A stretch of 7,532 nucleotides of DNA from Flavobacteriaceae bacterium (GTDB lineage Bacteria; Bacteroidota; Bacteroidia; Flavobacteriales; Flavobacteriaceae). A program made the translations under genes and the position numbers. Shown here one piece after another: positions 1 to 6,715 of this stretch (the stretch's first letter is position 1; the number at the start of each line of letters is the position of its first letter). The stretch spans positions 1 through 7,532 of the forward strand of contig WGDF01000214.1 in assembly GCA_015493405.1 (NCBI GenBank). The letters run 5' to 3'. Under the pieces are notes generated by a model. That model was given only the letters and a program-made list of their open reading frames with translations. It searched no databases and was not told where the DNA came from.

Positions 1-584
1 ACATATACCCACGTAAAAAATAATAATTCAATCATAATTGAAATTATTCCACTAGTTTCATTTTTAAATGAAAGATTTATTAGATAACTTAAAATTACAA
101 AAAAAGAAGAGAGGGTTAAGGTGTATGTGTTAATTAGGATATGTTCTGCGAAATTATATTTATATTTTTTAAAAAAATAGAATGATAAAAAACTTAAAAT
201 TGGTATTAATCCAATAATTATAAGTAATTTAAAATAATCATTTTCAGTAAGCAAGGTAACTAACTTGTCACTTTCGGTTTGTTTTCCTGATGAGCTAATT
301 AAAACTTTTATTTCAATAAAAGTTTTAATAGTAAGAATAATGAATAGTAACTTAATCGGATTAAAATAAGCTTTTCGTTTTCCAACAATGTAATCGGCAA
401 TAATTTTTTTAGGATTTATTGTAAGAAGAAAGATAGTTTTAAAAAATCCTGTTTCGTAGTTGATTATTGATGAAATAAGTGTATTCCATATTTCTTTTAA
501 ACTCAACCTATTTGTAACTTTTTTTTGTCCGCAATTACAACAATAGTTTCCTTGAAATTCAGTATTGCAATTTTTACAAATCAT
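1..584 (-). CDS. DUF3667-family zinc-ribbon membrane protein, C-terminus cut by the window edge
   Basis: The reading frame starts at an ATG at 584-582 and stays open for 194 codons to the left edge, so the C-terminus is missing. The first 20 residues form a zinc-ribbon-like knuckle: CxxC at C3/C6 and CxxC at C15/C18, followed by GQ. Then comes a conserved block ending NP-KK-IADYI-GKRK-Y-NP (about residues 57-76). After it are hydrophobic segments at about 77-97, 117-138, 150-170 and 178 onward, and an AEHI motif near residue 148. This order of Cys ribbon, GKRK/NP motif, membrane helices and AEH is what I know of the DUF3667 family, which is widespread in Bacteroidota and has no established function. 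Residue 16 is an extra Cys where Pro is usual. The gene lies 61 bp downstream of the peptidase gene on the same strand and is strikingly AT-rich. Family assignment is fairly sure; function is unknown. Confidence 0.85.
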   Translation of the reverse strand, partial: MICKNCNTEFQGNYCCNCGQKKVTNRLSLKEIWNTLISSIINYETGFFKTIFLLTINPKKIIADYIVGKRKAYFNPIKLLFIILTIKTFIEIKVLISSSGKQTESDKLVTLLTENDYFKLLIIIGLIPILSFLSFYFFKKYKYNFAEHILINTYTLTLSSFFVILSYLINLSFKNETSGIISIMIELLFFTWVY

Positions 585-645
585 TTTTTAGAGTTGTTTA
601 TTTAGTGGTCTTTGCTGATGCACAACAATTGTATAAAAGTCAATT

Positions 646-2772
646 TTATTTATTGTATTGCATAATATAATTCAAAACTTTGGTCATTAAATGCACCCTG
701 TCAATCCCCCGCACATTGTGTTTGGCTGTCGGGTAGAGATAAAAATCCATTTGGATACCTTTTTTAATCGCTTCACGATGCAAAGCAATATCGTGTTGCG
801 GCACGACTACATCATCTTGATAACCGTGAATGGTCATTAAATGGCCTTTGAGATTTTGTATTTTGTTCAACACGCTGGTTTCTTTAAAACCTTCAGGATT
901 TTGTTGGTAACGATCCATATAACGTTCGCCATACATCACTTCATACCATTTCCAATCGGTAACAGGGCCACCGGCCACGCCTGTAGTAAAAACATCGGGA
1001 TAAGTTGTCATTAATGAACTCGTCATAAAACCGCCGAAACTCCAACCGTGAACGGCTAAACGTTTGGTATCGACATAGGGCAATGATTTTAAATAATCAA
1101 CGCCGTGCAGTTGATCTTTCATTTCTATACGGCCCAAATGGCGATGAATCACGCTCTCAAAAGCAAAACCGCGATTATCTGATCCGTGACCATCCACCGT
1201 AAAAACCAAATAACCTTGTGCTGCTAACCAAGGCATCCAAAGTGGCGCCCCACCCATCCAACTGCTGGTATTCATCTGCGCATGCGGGCCACCGTAAACA
1301 TAAACCAAGACCGGATATTTTTTAGCGGAATCAAAATCTAAAGGCTTAAATAAACGGGCATAAATTTTATCGCCATATTCTCCCGTAAGACTAAACATTT
1401 CCGGTTTGGGATTCACATTATAGTCCTTAACCGGATTGTCGGCTTTTAATAAAACTGTATTTAACTTACGAGCAACGTCTTGCAAATAAATGATACGAGG
1501 TGTATCGACATTTGAAAAATTATCTAAATACAATGTTTTAGCATCATTCATCAAAATACGATGTTGTCCTGATTGAGGCGTCAAAGTTGTCATTTTACCA
1601 TTTCGCATATTGACTTTAAACAACTTTTTGTCTCGCGGATCCTTGCCTGTTCCCTCGATAAAAGCGTATTTTCCTTTTTTTGAAAACCCCAAAACATCAT
1701 TGGTAACCCAATGGTTGTGTGTGAGTTGTTTGATCAATTTACCATCAGTATTATATTTGTACAAATTCATAAAACCATCGCGCTCACTTAGCCAAATAAA
1801 TTGGTTTTTGCCATTGGGAATAAAAAATGCAGGATGTTCCGGTTCTACCCATTTATCATTCTTTTCTTCAAATAAAGTTTTGACAAAATCTCCTGTTTCA
1901 GCATTGTACTGATTAAACCACATATGATCTTGATCGCGATTAACTTCGGCCAAATAAATATATTTTTCTTGAGGGCCCCAAGTCAAATTCGTGGCATAAT
2001 GTTCTTTTCCGGCTCTTGAAAACAATTTGAGATAAACTGTTTTTTTGGCAGACAAATCATACACGCCTACTCCGGGCTCTTCACTACCACGGCCATTCAT
2101 CGGATATTTGATATTGTGTAATTTGGCCGGCGTAACGGTTATATCGACTAAGGGATAATCATCAACATTGGTTTCATCTTTTTGATAAAATGCCAATTTA
2201 TCGGCTTTAGGCGACCAAAAAGTCCCTTTGGTAATGCCAAATTCACTTCGAGCAATAGCTTGGCCGCTTACGATATTCTTGTTGTCAAAAACGGCAACCG
2301 GAATTTGTGCCGTGTCCAAATTGGCTAAATACAAATTATTATCAATCGTATAAGCCAAGTATTTATGAGTCGGATTATAATCAAAATTTTGAGCCTTTTC
2401 AGGATAATTTATACGTGTCGTCTGTCCGGTATTATAATCATACAAAATTTTAGCATTTCCTTGGGTAAAAACCAAATCTTGATCCGTAGCCGTTTCAATA
2501 TAAGGTAAACGATTCAAATCTTTAAGGCCTTGGGCTATTTGTGTTAAATCTATTTTTTTAACCACTTGATTATCAACATTTTTAATTAGAATCTGCTGTC
2601 CGTCATTATATAAAAAATCATCTGTGTTTTTTAGCCATTGCATATTGCGCAAGGTTTTGGGATACAACCCCTTATAGTAGCCCAATACGGCATCTTTCAG
2701 AGATAATTCTTTTTGCTGGGCACCCATATGCCAGGCTAAAATAAATAATAAGAAATAAGTTATTTTTTTCAT
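646..2772 (-). CDS. Secreted S9B serine peptidase, prolyl tripeptidyl peptidase / DPP IV-like
   Basis: This 708-residue protein would remove short peptides after proline from the N-termini of substrates in the periplasm or at the cell surface. A signal peptide covers residues 1 to about 18 (hydrophobic core, then GA before QQ). Residues of roughly 40-450 form the DPP IV-type beta-propeller, including SEFGI at 176-180, FWSP at 185-188 and a VEPEHP motif near 309. The C-terminal alpha/beta-hydrolase domain carries the nucleophile S578 in GWSFGG, D653 in the HGYQDD motif and H685 in KHNVRG. The Ser-Asp and Asp-His spacings (75 and 32) equal those I recall for Porphyromonas gingivalis PtpA (Ser603, Asp678, His710). 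One acidic residue, E177, sits where DPP IV has a Glu pair, and E611 lies in YEVMYGERY; both suggest tripeptidyl rather than dipeptidyl release (inference). Length is typical. Upstream there is only a weak promoter candidate (CAAA at 2848-2851 on the plus strand, with a 6/8 -7 box near 2830-2823). Confidence 0.93.
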   Translation of the reverse strand: MKKITYFLLFILAWHMGAQQKELSLKDAVLGYYKGLYPKTLRNMQWLKNTDDFLYNDGQQILIKNVDNQVVKKIDLTQIAQGLKDLNRLPYIETATDQDLVFTQGNAKILYDYNTGQTTRINYPEKAQNFDYNPTHKYLAYTIDNNLYLANLDTAQIPVAVFDNKNIVSGQAIARSEFGITKGTFWSPKADKLAFYQKDETNVDDYPLVDITVTPAKLHNIKYPMNGRGSEEPGVGVYDLSAKKTVYLKLFSRAGKEHYATNLTWGPQEKYIYLAEVNRDQDHMWFNQYNAETGDFVKTLFEEKNDKWVEPEHPAFFIPNGKNQFIWLSERDGFMNLYKYNTDGKLIKQLTHNHWVTNDVLGFSKKGKYAFIEGTGKDPRDKKLFKVNMRNGKMTTLTPQSGQHRILMNDAKTLYLDNFSNVDTPRIIYLQDVARKLNTVLLKADNPVKDYNVNPKPEMFSLTGEYGDKIYARLFKPLDFDSAKKYPVLVYVYGGPHAQMNTSSWMGGAPLWMPWLAAQGYLVFTVDGHGSDNRGFAFESVIHRHLGRIEMKDQLHGVDYLKSLPYVDTKRLAVHGWSFGGFMTSSLMTTYPDVFTTGVAGGPVTDWKWYEVMYGERYMDRYQQNPEGFKETSVLNKIQNLKGHLMTIHGYQDDVVVPQHDIALHREAIKKGIQMDFYLYPTAKHNVRGIDRVHLMTKVLNYIMQYNK

Positions 2773-2900
2773 TTTTATAATATTTGTTTAATTATTTTTT
2801 TCAATTAAAGTGACTTGTTCTAAAATCTTATAGAACCATCTTAAATACAAATACGAAAATAAAGTTTTTTAGTTGATTAGAGGGGTATCTTAACAAAATT

Positions 2901-3557
2901 TTATTCTTTTACAGCTCGCAACATTTCTCGTTTATGTGGTGGCCCGGGTAAACGTTCTACTCTAAAACCGGCTGCTTGCATGGTGCGTCGCACACTGCCT
3001 TTTGCAGAATAGGTAACCAAAACACCGCCCTTGGACAAACAGTTATACATTTTTTCAAAAATAGCTGTCGTCCACATTTCCGGTTGTTTATCGGGTGCAA
3101 AAGCATCAAAATAAATCAAATCGAAATGTGTATCTGTTTGATAAGCTGTTAAATCAGTTTGATTTTTGAATAAAACAAAGTCCTCTGATAAAGATACCTT
3201 TTGTTGCCATTTGGCCCGATGAATTGCCTGGAATTTTTGTTGAACTTCTAAAGATGAAAAAGCGTTTATTTGATCTGTAACCTCAGCCTTTAAAGGATAT
3301 TTTTCCAAAGTCTCAAAATAAATACTTTTACCGTCTTGAAGCTGCTGCAACCAAGTCAATAAAACATTTAAACCGGTGCCAAACCCGATTTCCAAAATCT
3401 TGATTTCCGGCAAATTGATATGTTGATAACCTGCTTTTATAAAGACATGTTCAGACTCCGTCCACGCCCCATATTTTGAATGATAGGTTTCATTCATTTG
3501 TGGTAAAAATAAACTTTTAGAACCATCTTCTGTCGTTATTACTTTAATAGTCATCAT
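2901..3557 (-). CDS. mnmD: tRNA 5-aminomethyl-2-thiouridine methyltransferase, stand-alone MnmD (MnmC N-terminal domain type)
   Basis: The 218-residue protein is a Rossmann-fold SAM-dependent methyltransferase of the DUF752/Methyltransf_30 family. It is expected to methylate the 5-aminomethyl group of the wobble uridine (U34) in tRNAs to give mnm5(s2)U. Visible family marks are NETYHS at 22-27, the ESEHVFI block near 34-40, the SAM-binding glycine loop EIGFGTG at 56-62, the active-site [14 protein letters not shown] stretch at 149-162, VTYSAKG at 181-187, and the C-terminal PGPPHKREM at 204-212. The FAD-dependent oxidase domain (MnmC C-terminal half of the enterobacterial fusion) is absent, and the frame closes with a normal stop. 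Translation may start at either of two tandem ATG codons. The gene is divergent from ilvE across a 183-bp spacer and 128 bp upstream of the peptidase gene. I see no functional link to either neighbour. Confidence 0.92.
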   Translation of the reverse strand: MMTIKVITTEDGSKSLFLPQMNETYHSKYGAWTESEHVFIKAGYQHINLPEIKILEIGFGTGLNVLLTWLQQLQDGKSIYFETLEKYPLKAEVTDQINAFSSLEVQQKFQAIHRAKWQQKVSLSEDFVLFKNQTDLTAYQTDTHFDLIYFDAFAPDKQPEMWTTAIFEKMYNCLSKGGVLVTYSAKGSVRRTMQAAGFRVERLPGPPHKREMLRAVKE

Positions 3558-3656
3558 TGATTTATAAGAATTTTTTGATTTTTTTTAAGAATTTTTAACT
3601 CCAAATAATAAATTTATACAAATTTGATGATGATTTTCAAATTCGTATTGTTTTAT

Positions 3657-3664
3657 CAAAATTA
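3657..3664 (-). promoter_or_regulatory. Candidate -7 box for mnmD
   Basis: Read on the minus strand this is TAATTTTG, a full match to the Bacteroidota -7 consensus TAnnTTTG, about 100 bp ahead of the mnmD start codon. No TTTG-like -33 element was found at the expected distance. In sequence this AT-rich the match could be chance. Confidence 0.25.
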
Positions 3665-3709
3665 GCCATTTTTATTGCAATATTCGTAGTTTTTTTGATT
3701 AATTTTTTG

Positions 3710-3717
3710 TAAATTTG
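3710..3717 (+). promoter_or_regulatory. Candidate -7 box for ilvE
   Basis: TAAATTTG matches the Bacteroidota -7 consensus TAnnTTTG at all fixed positions and lies 23 bp before the ilvE start codon, which would give a leader of under 20 nt. The -33 region is poor: only TTCG at 3683-3686 falls within an acceptable spacing. No Shine-Dalgarno sequence precedes the ATG, as is usual in this phylum. Confidence 0.4.
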
Positions 3718-3740
3718 TAACAACTTAATACCTCAAAATT

Positions 3741-4820
3741 ATGACTGCAGACCTTAAAACAAATTTTATTATTGAGAAAATAAAAAAATCCAGATTGCCG
3801 CAAGCTGATTTTTCAAACTTGGTTTTCGGAAGAATGTTTTCCGATCATATGTTAATAGCCGACTATATTGACGGCCAATGGCAAACGCCCAAAATTATAC
3901 CATATCAAGCCTTACCATACGAACCTTCTGCAAAAGTTTTTCATTATGGTCAAGCTATATTTGAGGGTATGAAAGCCTACAAGGATCAAAACGGGAATGC
4001 CTTTTTGTTTAGACCTGAAGATAATTTTGAACGCATGAACAATTCGGCTCAACGTTTGGGCATGCCGGCTATACCCAAAGAATATTTTGTTAATGGCATC
4101 AAAGAATTGATCAAATTGGATAAAGATTGGATACCGACCGGAAATGGTCAGTCACTTTATATTCGACCGGTTTTTATCGCGACCGAGAATGCCGTAGCTG
4201 CTTCGCCCTCAGCTTCTTACCGATTTATTGTCATCAGTTCCCCTGCAGCCAAATACTATTCCGGTGATGTAAAAGTCAAAATTGAAGATAAATACAGTCG
4301 CGCTTGCGATGGCGGTGTCGGTTATGCCAAAGCTGCCGGAAATTATGCGGCACAATTCTATCCGACTGAAAAAGCTAAAGCCGAAGGTTTTCAACAAATT
4401 ATTTGGACCGATTCCGCCCAACATAAATATTTGGAAGAAGCCGGTACTATGAATATCTTTTTCCGTATTGGTGACAAACTATTAACGGCTCCAACGGTCC
4501 CCGTGAGCACACGCATATTACCCGGCGTAACCAGACGCTCTATCATACAACTGGCTAAAGACAATAATATTGACGTTGAAGTGCGGCCCGTAGAAGTTGC
4601 TGAAGTTATTGAAGCTTCTAAAAATGGCACTTTACAAGAAATTTTCGGAGCCGGAACAGCAGCAACCATCTTGCCTATTGCAGGACTTAAATATAAAGAT
4701 TATTATGCTGATCTGCCTAAATTAAAAGATGGCTTTGCCAACAAATTCAAAAATATGTTGATGGACATCCAATACAATCGTGTTGAAGATCCTTATGGCT
4801 GGCGCGTTAAAATTGATTAA
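3741..4820 (+). CDS. ilvE: Branched-chain-amino-acid aminotransferase (PLP fold type IV)
   Basis: This cytosolic enzyme interconverts leucine, isoleucine and valine with their 2-oxo acids, using glutamate/2-oxoglutarate and pyridoxal phosphate. The 359-residue length and layout match the longer eukaryotic-like BCAT subgroup rather than the roughly 300-residue E. coli IlvE. Supporting motifs are FGRMFSDHM at 29-37, the substrate loop YGQAIFEGMKAY at 69-80, FRPEDN at 90-95, YIRPV at 140-144, and the PLP-binding lysine K197 in GGVGYAKAAGNYA (191-203). Further marks are LEEAGTMN at 231-238, ILPGVTRRS at 259-267 and the FGAGTAA loop at 302-308. The first ATG is preferred because the conserved FG..FSDHM block begins about 30 residues in, as in homologues. 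The gene appears to be monocistronic: a promoter-like box lies just upstream and an intrinsic terminator just downstream. No other branched-chain synthesis genes are in the window. Confidence 0.97.
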   Translation: MTADLKTNFIIEKIKKSRLPQADFSNLVFGRMFSDHMLIADYIDGQWQTPKIIPYQALPYEPSAKVFHYGQAIFEGMKAYKDQNGNAFLFRPEDNFERMNNSAQRLGMPAIPKEYFVNGIKELIKLDKDWIPTGNGQSLYIRPVFIATENAVAASPSASYRFIVISSPAAKYYSGDVKVKIEDKYSRACDGGVGYAKAAGNYAAQFYPTEKAKAEGFQQIIWTDSAQHKYLEEAGTMNIFFRIGDKLLTAPTVPVSTRILPGVTRRSIIQLAKDNNIDVEVRPVEVAEVIEASKNGTLQEIFGAGTAATILPIAGLKYKDYYADLPKLKDGFANKFKNMLMDIQYNRVEDPYGWRVKID

Positions 4821-4844
4821 TCTATATAAAATAATATCATTTTC

Positions 4845-4877
4845 AATCCCTTTCATCATTTGGAAGGGATTTTTTTT
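4845..4877 (+). terminator. Rho-independent terminator after ilvE
   Basis: The left arm AATCCCTTTC (4845-4854) pairs with GGAAGGGATT (4862-4871) across a 7-nt loop. This makes a 10-bp stem with one G-U pair. A run of eight T (4870-4877) follows or overlaps the stem base. It lies 25 bp past the ilvE stop and separates ilvE from the nadA transcript. Confidence 0.88.
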
Positions 4878-4936
4878 GTCAGATACTAATAACTCGTAAA
4901 CGGAAGGCAATTTTATATCAATATTTAGGCATAAAT

Positions 4937-4968
4937 TTTGTAAGATGTCAAACAAAATTTTATTTTTA
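4937..4968 (+). promoter_or_regulatory. Candidate promoter for nadA
   Basis: TTTG at 4937-4940 resembles the Bacteroidota -33 element. TATTTTTA at 4961-4968 matches the -7 consensus TAnnTTTG in 7 of 8 positions, with a spacer of 20 nt. The pair sits between the ilvE terminator and the nadA start codon at 4985, where a promoter is needed. The local AT-richness limits confidence. Confidence 0.42.
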
Positions 4969-4984
4969 CAAAAAAATTAACCTC

Positions 4985-5980
4985 ATGAAATTAAAACAAG
5001 CCATAAAGACCTTAAATGAAAAAGGCTATTTAGATATTCCTGTCCCAAAAGACATCAATTTGGTGGCTGAAATAAATCAATTGCGAAAAGAAAAAAATGC
5101 CGTCATTTTAGCCCATTATTATCAAGTCCCCGAAATACAAGATATTGCCGATTTTGTTGGTGATAGCTTAGCCTTAGCCCAAGCTGCTGCCAAAACTAAA
5201 GCCGATATTATTTTGTTTGCCGGTGTGCATTTTATGGCAGAAACCGCCAAGATTCTTAATCCCGAAAAAAAAGTGCTTCTCCCCGATTTGCTTGCCGGGT
5301 GTTCCTTGGCTGAGTCAGCTCCAAAAGACCAATTTGAAGCTTTTAAAAAACAGCATCCTGACCACGTGGTTGTATCATATGTCAATACTTCAGCTGATAT
5401 CAAAGCTTTAACCGATATTGTTTGCACTTCTTCCAATGCCGAAAAAATTATTAATTCCATTCCGAAACATAAAAAAATTATTTTTGCACCGGATAAAAAT
5501 CTCGGGGCTTATCTCATCAAAAAAACCGGTAGAGACATGTTGCTCTGGGACGGCGCTTGTGAAGTGCACGAAGAATTTTCGTTGGATAAAATTTTACAAC
5601 TCAAAGCCAAACATCCTGAAGCCAAACTCATAGCCCACCCCGAATCTAGAGATTATATTTTAAATATTGCCGATTATATCGGCTCTACTTCGGGCTTGCT
5701 CAAATATGTGCAAGAAAGTGATGCTAAAGAATTTATCATAGCTACAGAATCCGGGATTTTACATAAAATGGCACAAGTGGCGCCGAACAAAATTTTGATT
5801 CCCGCACCACCTGAAAATGATGAAACATCGTGTGCCTGTGCCGAATGCCCCTATATGAAACGCAATACTTTGGAAAAAATATATCTGGCTCTGAAATATG
5901 AATTGCCGGAAGTCAAGGTTGAAGAAGCATTACGCCAAAAAGCCCTGGTATCAATCGAACGTATGTTGAAATTGTCATGA
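4985..5980 (+). CDS. nadA: Quinolinate synthase NadA
   Basis: NadA is a cytosolic [4Fe-4S] enzyme. It condenses iminoaspartate (made by NadB) with dihydroxyacetone phosphate to form quinolinate, the precursor of NAD. The 331-residue length fits the family. Visible motifs are ILAHYYQVPEIQDIADFVGDS from residue 41, FAGVHFMAETAKIL at 78-91, LPDLLAGCSLA with cluster ligand C106 at 99-109, and WDGACEVHE with ligand C192 at 188-196. HPE lies at 218-220, GSTSG at 233-237 and ATESGI at 253-258. The third ligand region is CACAECPYMKRNTL from 283; by position C288 should be the cluster ligand. All expected residues are present. The gene follows the ilvE terminator, and its stop lies inside a perfect palindrome. 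It shares orientation with nadB further right but is separated from it by a small exported-protein gene. Confidence 0.97.
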   Translation: MKLKQAIKTLNEKGYLDIPVPKDINLVAEINQLRKEKNAVILAHYYQVPEIQDIADFVGDSLALAQAAAKTKADIILFAGVHFMAETAKILNPEKKVLLPDLLAGCSLAESAPKDQFEAFKKQHPDHVVVSYVNTSADIKALTDIVCTSSNAEKIINSIPKHKKIIFAPDKNLGAYLIKKTGRDMLLWDGACEVHEEFSLDKILQLKAKHPEAKLIAHPESRDYILNIADYIGSTSGLLKYVQESDAKEFIIATESGILHKMAQVAPNKILIPAPPENDETSCACAECPYMKRNTLEKIYLALKYELPEVKVEEALRQKALVSIERMLKLS

Positions 5981-5984
5981 CAAT
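5971..5984. repeat. 14-bp perfect palindrome spanning the nadA stop codon, with a nearby partial copy
   Basis: ATTGTCATGACAAT is identical to its own reverse complement and contains the nadA TGA stop at 5978-5980. The half-element ATGACAA occurs again at 6001-6007, 24 bp further on and still upstream of the next gene. It could be a dimeric regulator site or a weak 5-bp hairpin; no T-run follows, so it is not an intrinsic terminator. Confidence 0.6.
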
Positions 5985-6051
5985 CTATTAAAAATTTGCA
6001 ATGACAAATCATCCATCTGAATTTAATTAATATAAACAAAAATATAATAAT

Positions 6052-6639
6052 ATGAAAAAACAATTTCTTATTTTATTCGCAATGATATCTGCCTCATTAT
6101 TTGCACAGAATAAATCATATTTGGAAGCTAATATTGATCTTTCTGCACCACAGACTAAAGCTTATTTCTATAATAACGCAGATCATTCTATTAACAATGT
6201 TCAAATAAATGATCAAGGTTGGTTACTAAATAATTACGGCGTCAATTTTAGTTATAATTATTTAATACTCAAACAATTAAGCTTAGGAACACTAACCGGA
6301 ATATATTCTGATACAAAACAAAATTTTTCTCATTTGAGATTAGGTGGTTTAATTAGATATTTTTATATTAAAAATAAAAATTACAATTTTAATTTAAAAT
6401 TAGGAGAAAATATTTCATTTGATAAAAAGAAATTTAACAAAGGGGTTAATATTAAAATCGGATTTGGAATTCCTGTATATAAAATAAATGGAAAAGAACA
6501 AATTTTACTTGATTTATTTTGGGAACAAAATTATTATGAACTAGATGATGCCAATAAATTGCTAGGTTTGAGTGATGAAATTCCAAGAACATTAATTGTC
6601 CATTCATACGGTTTAAGTCTAAATTTTATGTTTCATTAA
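6052..6639 (+). CDS. Small exported protein, probable outer-membrane beta-barrel; family not recognised
   Basis: I do not recognise this 195-residue protein. It begins with a clear Sec signal peptide (MKK, hydrophobic stretch 4-17, likely cleavage after A18 in LFAQ) with no lipobox Cys. The mature part has alternating hydrophobic/polar strands rich in Tyr, Phe and Gly. Examples are about 62-72, 76-85, 94-106, 110-120, 131-142, 149-161 and 182-194, separated by short polar turns such as KNKN and KINGKEQ. The chain ends on aromatic residues (FMFH). This fits a small outer-membrane barrel of about eight strands, but the call rests on pattern alone. It lies 71 bp after nadA and 76 bp before nadB on the same strand. 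Base composition differs sharply from both: a 120-bp hand count at 6301-6420 gave about 15% GC. This suggests a recently acquired or weakly constrained gene. No NAD-related motif is visible. Confidence 0.72.
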   Translation: MKKQFLILFAMISASLFAQNKSYLEANIDLSAPQTKAYFYNNADHSINNVQINDQGWLLNNYGVNFSYNYLILKQLSLGTLTGIYSDTKQNFSHLRLGGLIRYFYIKNKNYNFNLKLGENISFDKKKFNKGVNIKIGFGIPVYKINGKEQILLDLFWEQNYYELDDANKLLGLSDEIPRTLIVHSYGLSLNFMFH

Positions 6640-6659
6640 AATTTTAAATATTTAAAAAA

Positions 6660-6715
6660 AACTTACATCGCCATCAAACAACCCCATCACAACATCACCA
6701 TATAATCATCTAAAT
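6660..6715 (+). promoter_or_regulatory. C-rich, nearly G-free leader of nadB with repeated CATC
   Basis: Between the exported-protein gene and nadB, positions 6661-6715 hold 19 C but a single G. CATC occurs at 6666, 6672, 6685, 6693 and 6707. No TAnnTTTG box was found in it. An unstructured C-over-G-biased RNA of this kind resembles a Rho-loading (rut) region, which would allow nadB expression to be tuned separately. This is inference from composition only. Confidence 0.3.

Noticed and set aside
625..632. ACAATTGT palindrome in the gap after the peptidase gene, as a possible terminator
   Set aside because: Only 8 bp with no usable loop and no following T-run on the minus strand.
1610..1912. 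100-codon open frame on the plus strand inside the peptidase gene
   Set aside because: It lies antisense to a strongly conserved S9B coding region and its translation has no recognisable domain; it is a shadow frame.
4209..4669. Two overlapping minus-strand frames inside ilvE
   Set aside because: They run antisense to conserved aminotransferase motifs including the PLP lysine region and have no plausible start context or domain.
4722..4955. Minus-strand frame across the ilvE 3' end and terminator
   Set aside because: It reads through the terminator hairpin and antisense to ilvE, with no domain; not a credible gene.
4878..4984. Possible NAD-sensing riboswitch upstream of nadA
   Set aside because: No stable stems or conserved riboswitch-like blocks are visible; the stretch reads as a plain AT-rich promoter region.
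5122..5633. Minus- and plus-strand frames (5122-5460, 5217-5411, 5418-5633) inside nadA
   Set aside because: All overlap the uninterrupted nadA frame, whose cluster cysteines and motifs are intact. The plus-strand ones are alternative-frame noise, not evidence of a frameshift.
6642..6657. 16-bp palindrome TTTTAAATATTTAAAA after the exported-protein gene
   Set aside because: It is made only of A and T in an extremely AT-rich spacer, would form a very unstable hairpin, and is followed by A rather than T on the plus strand.
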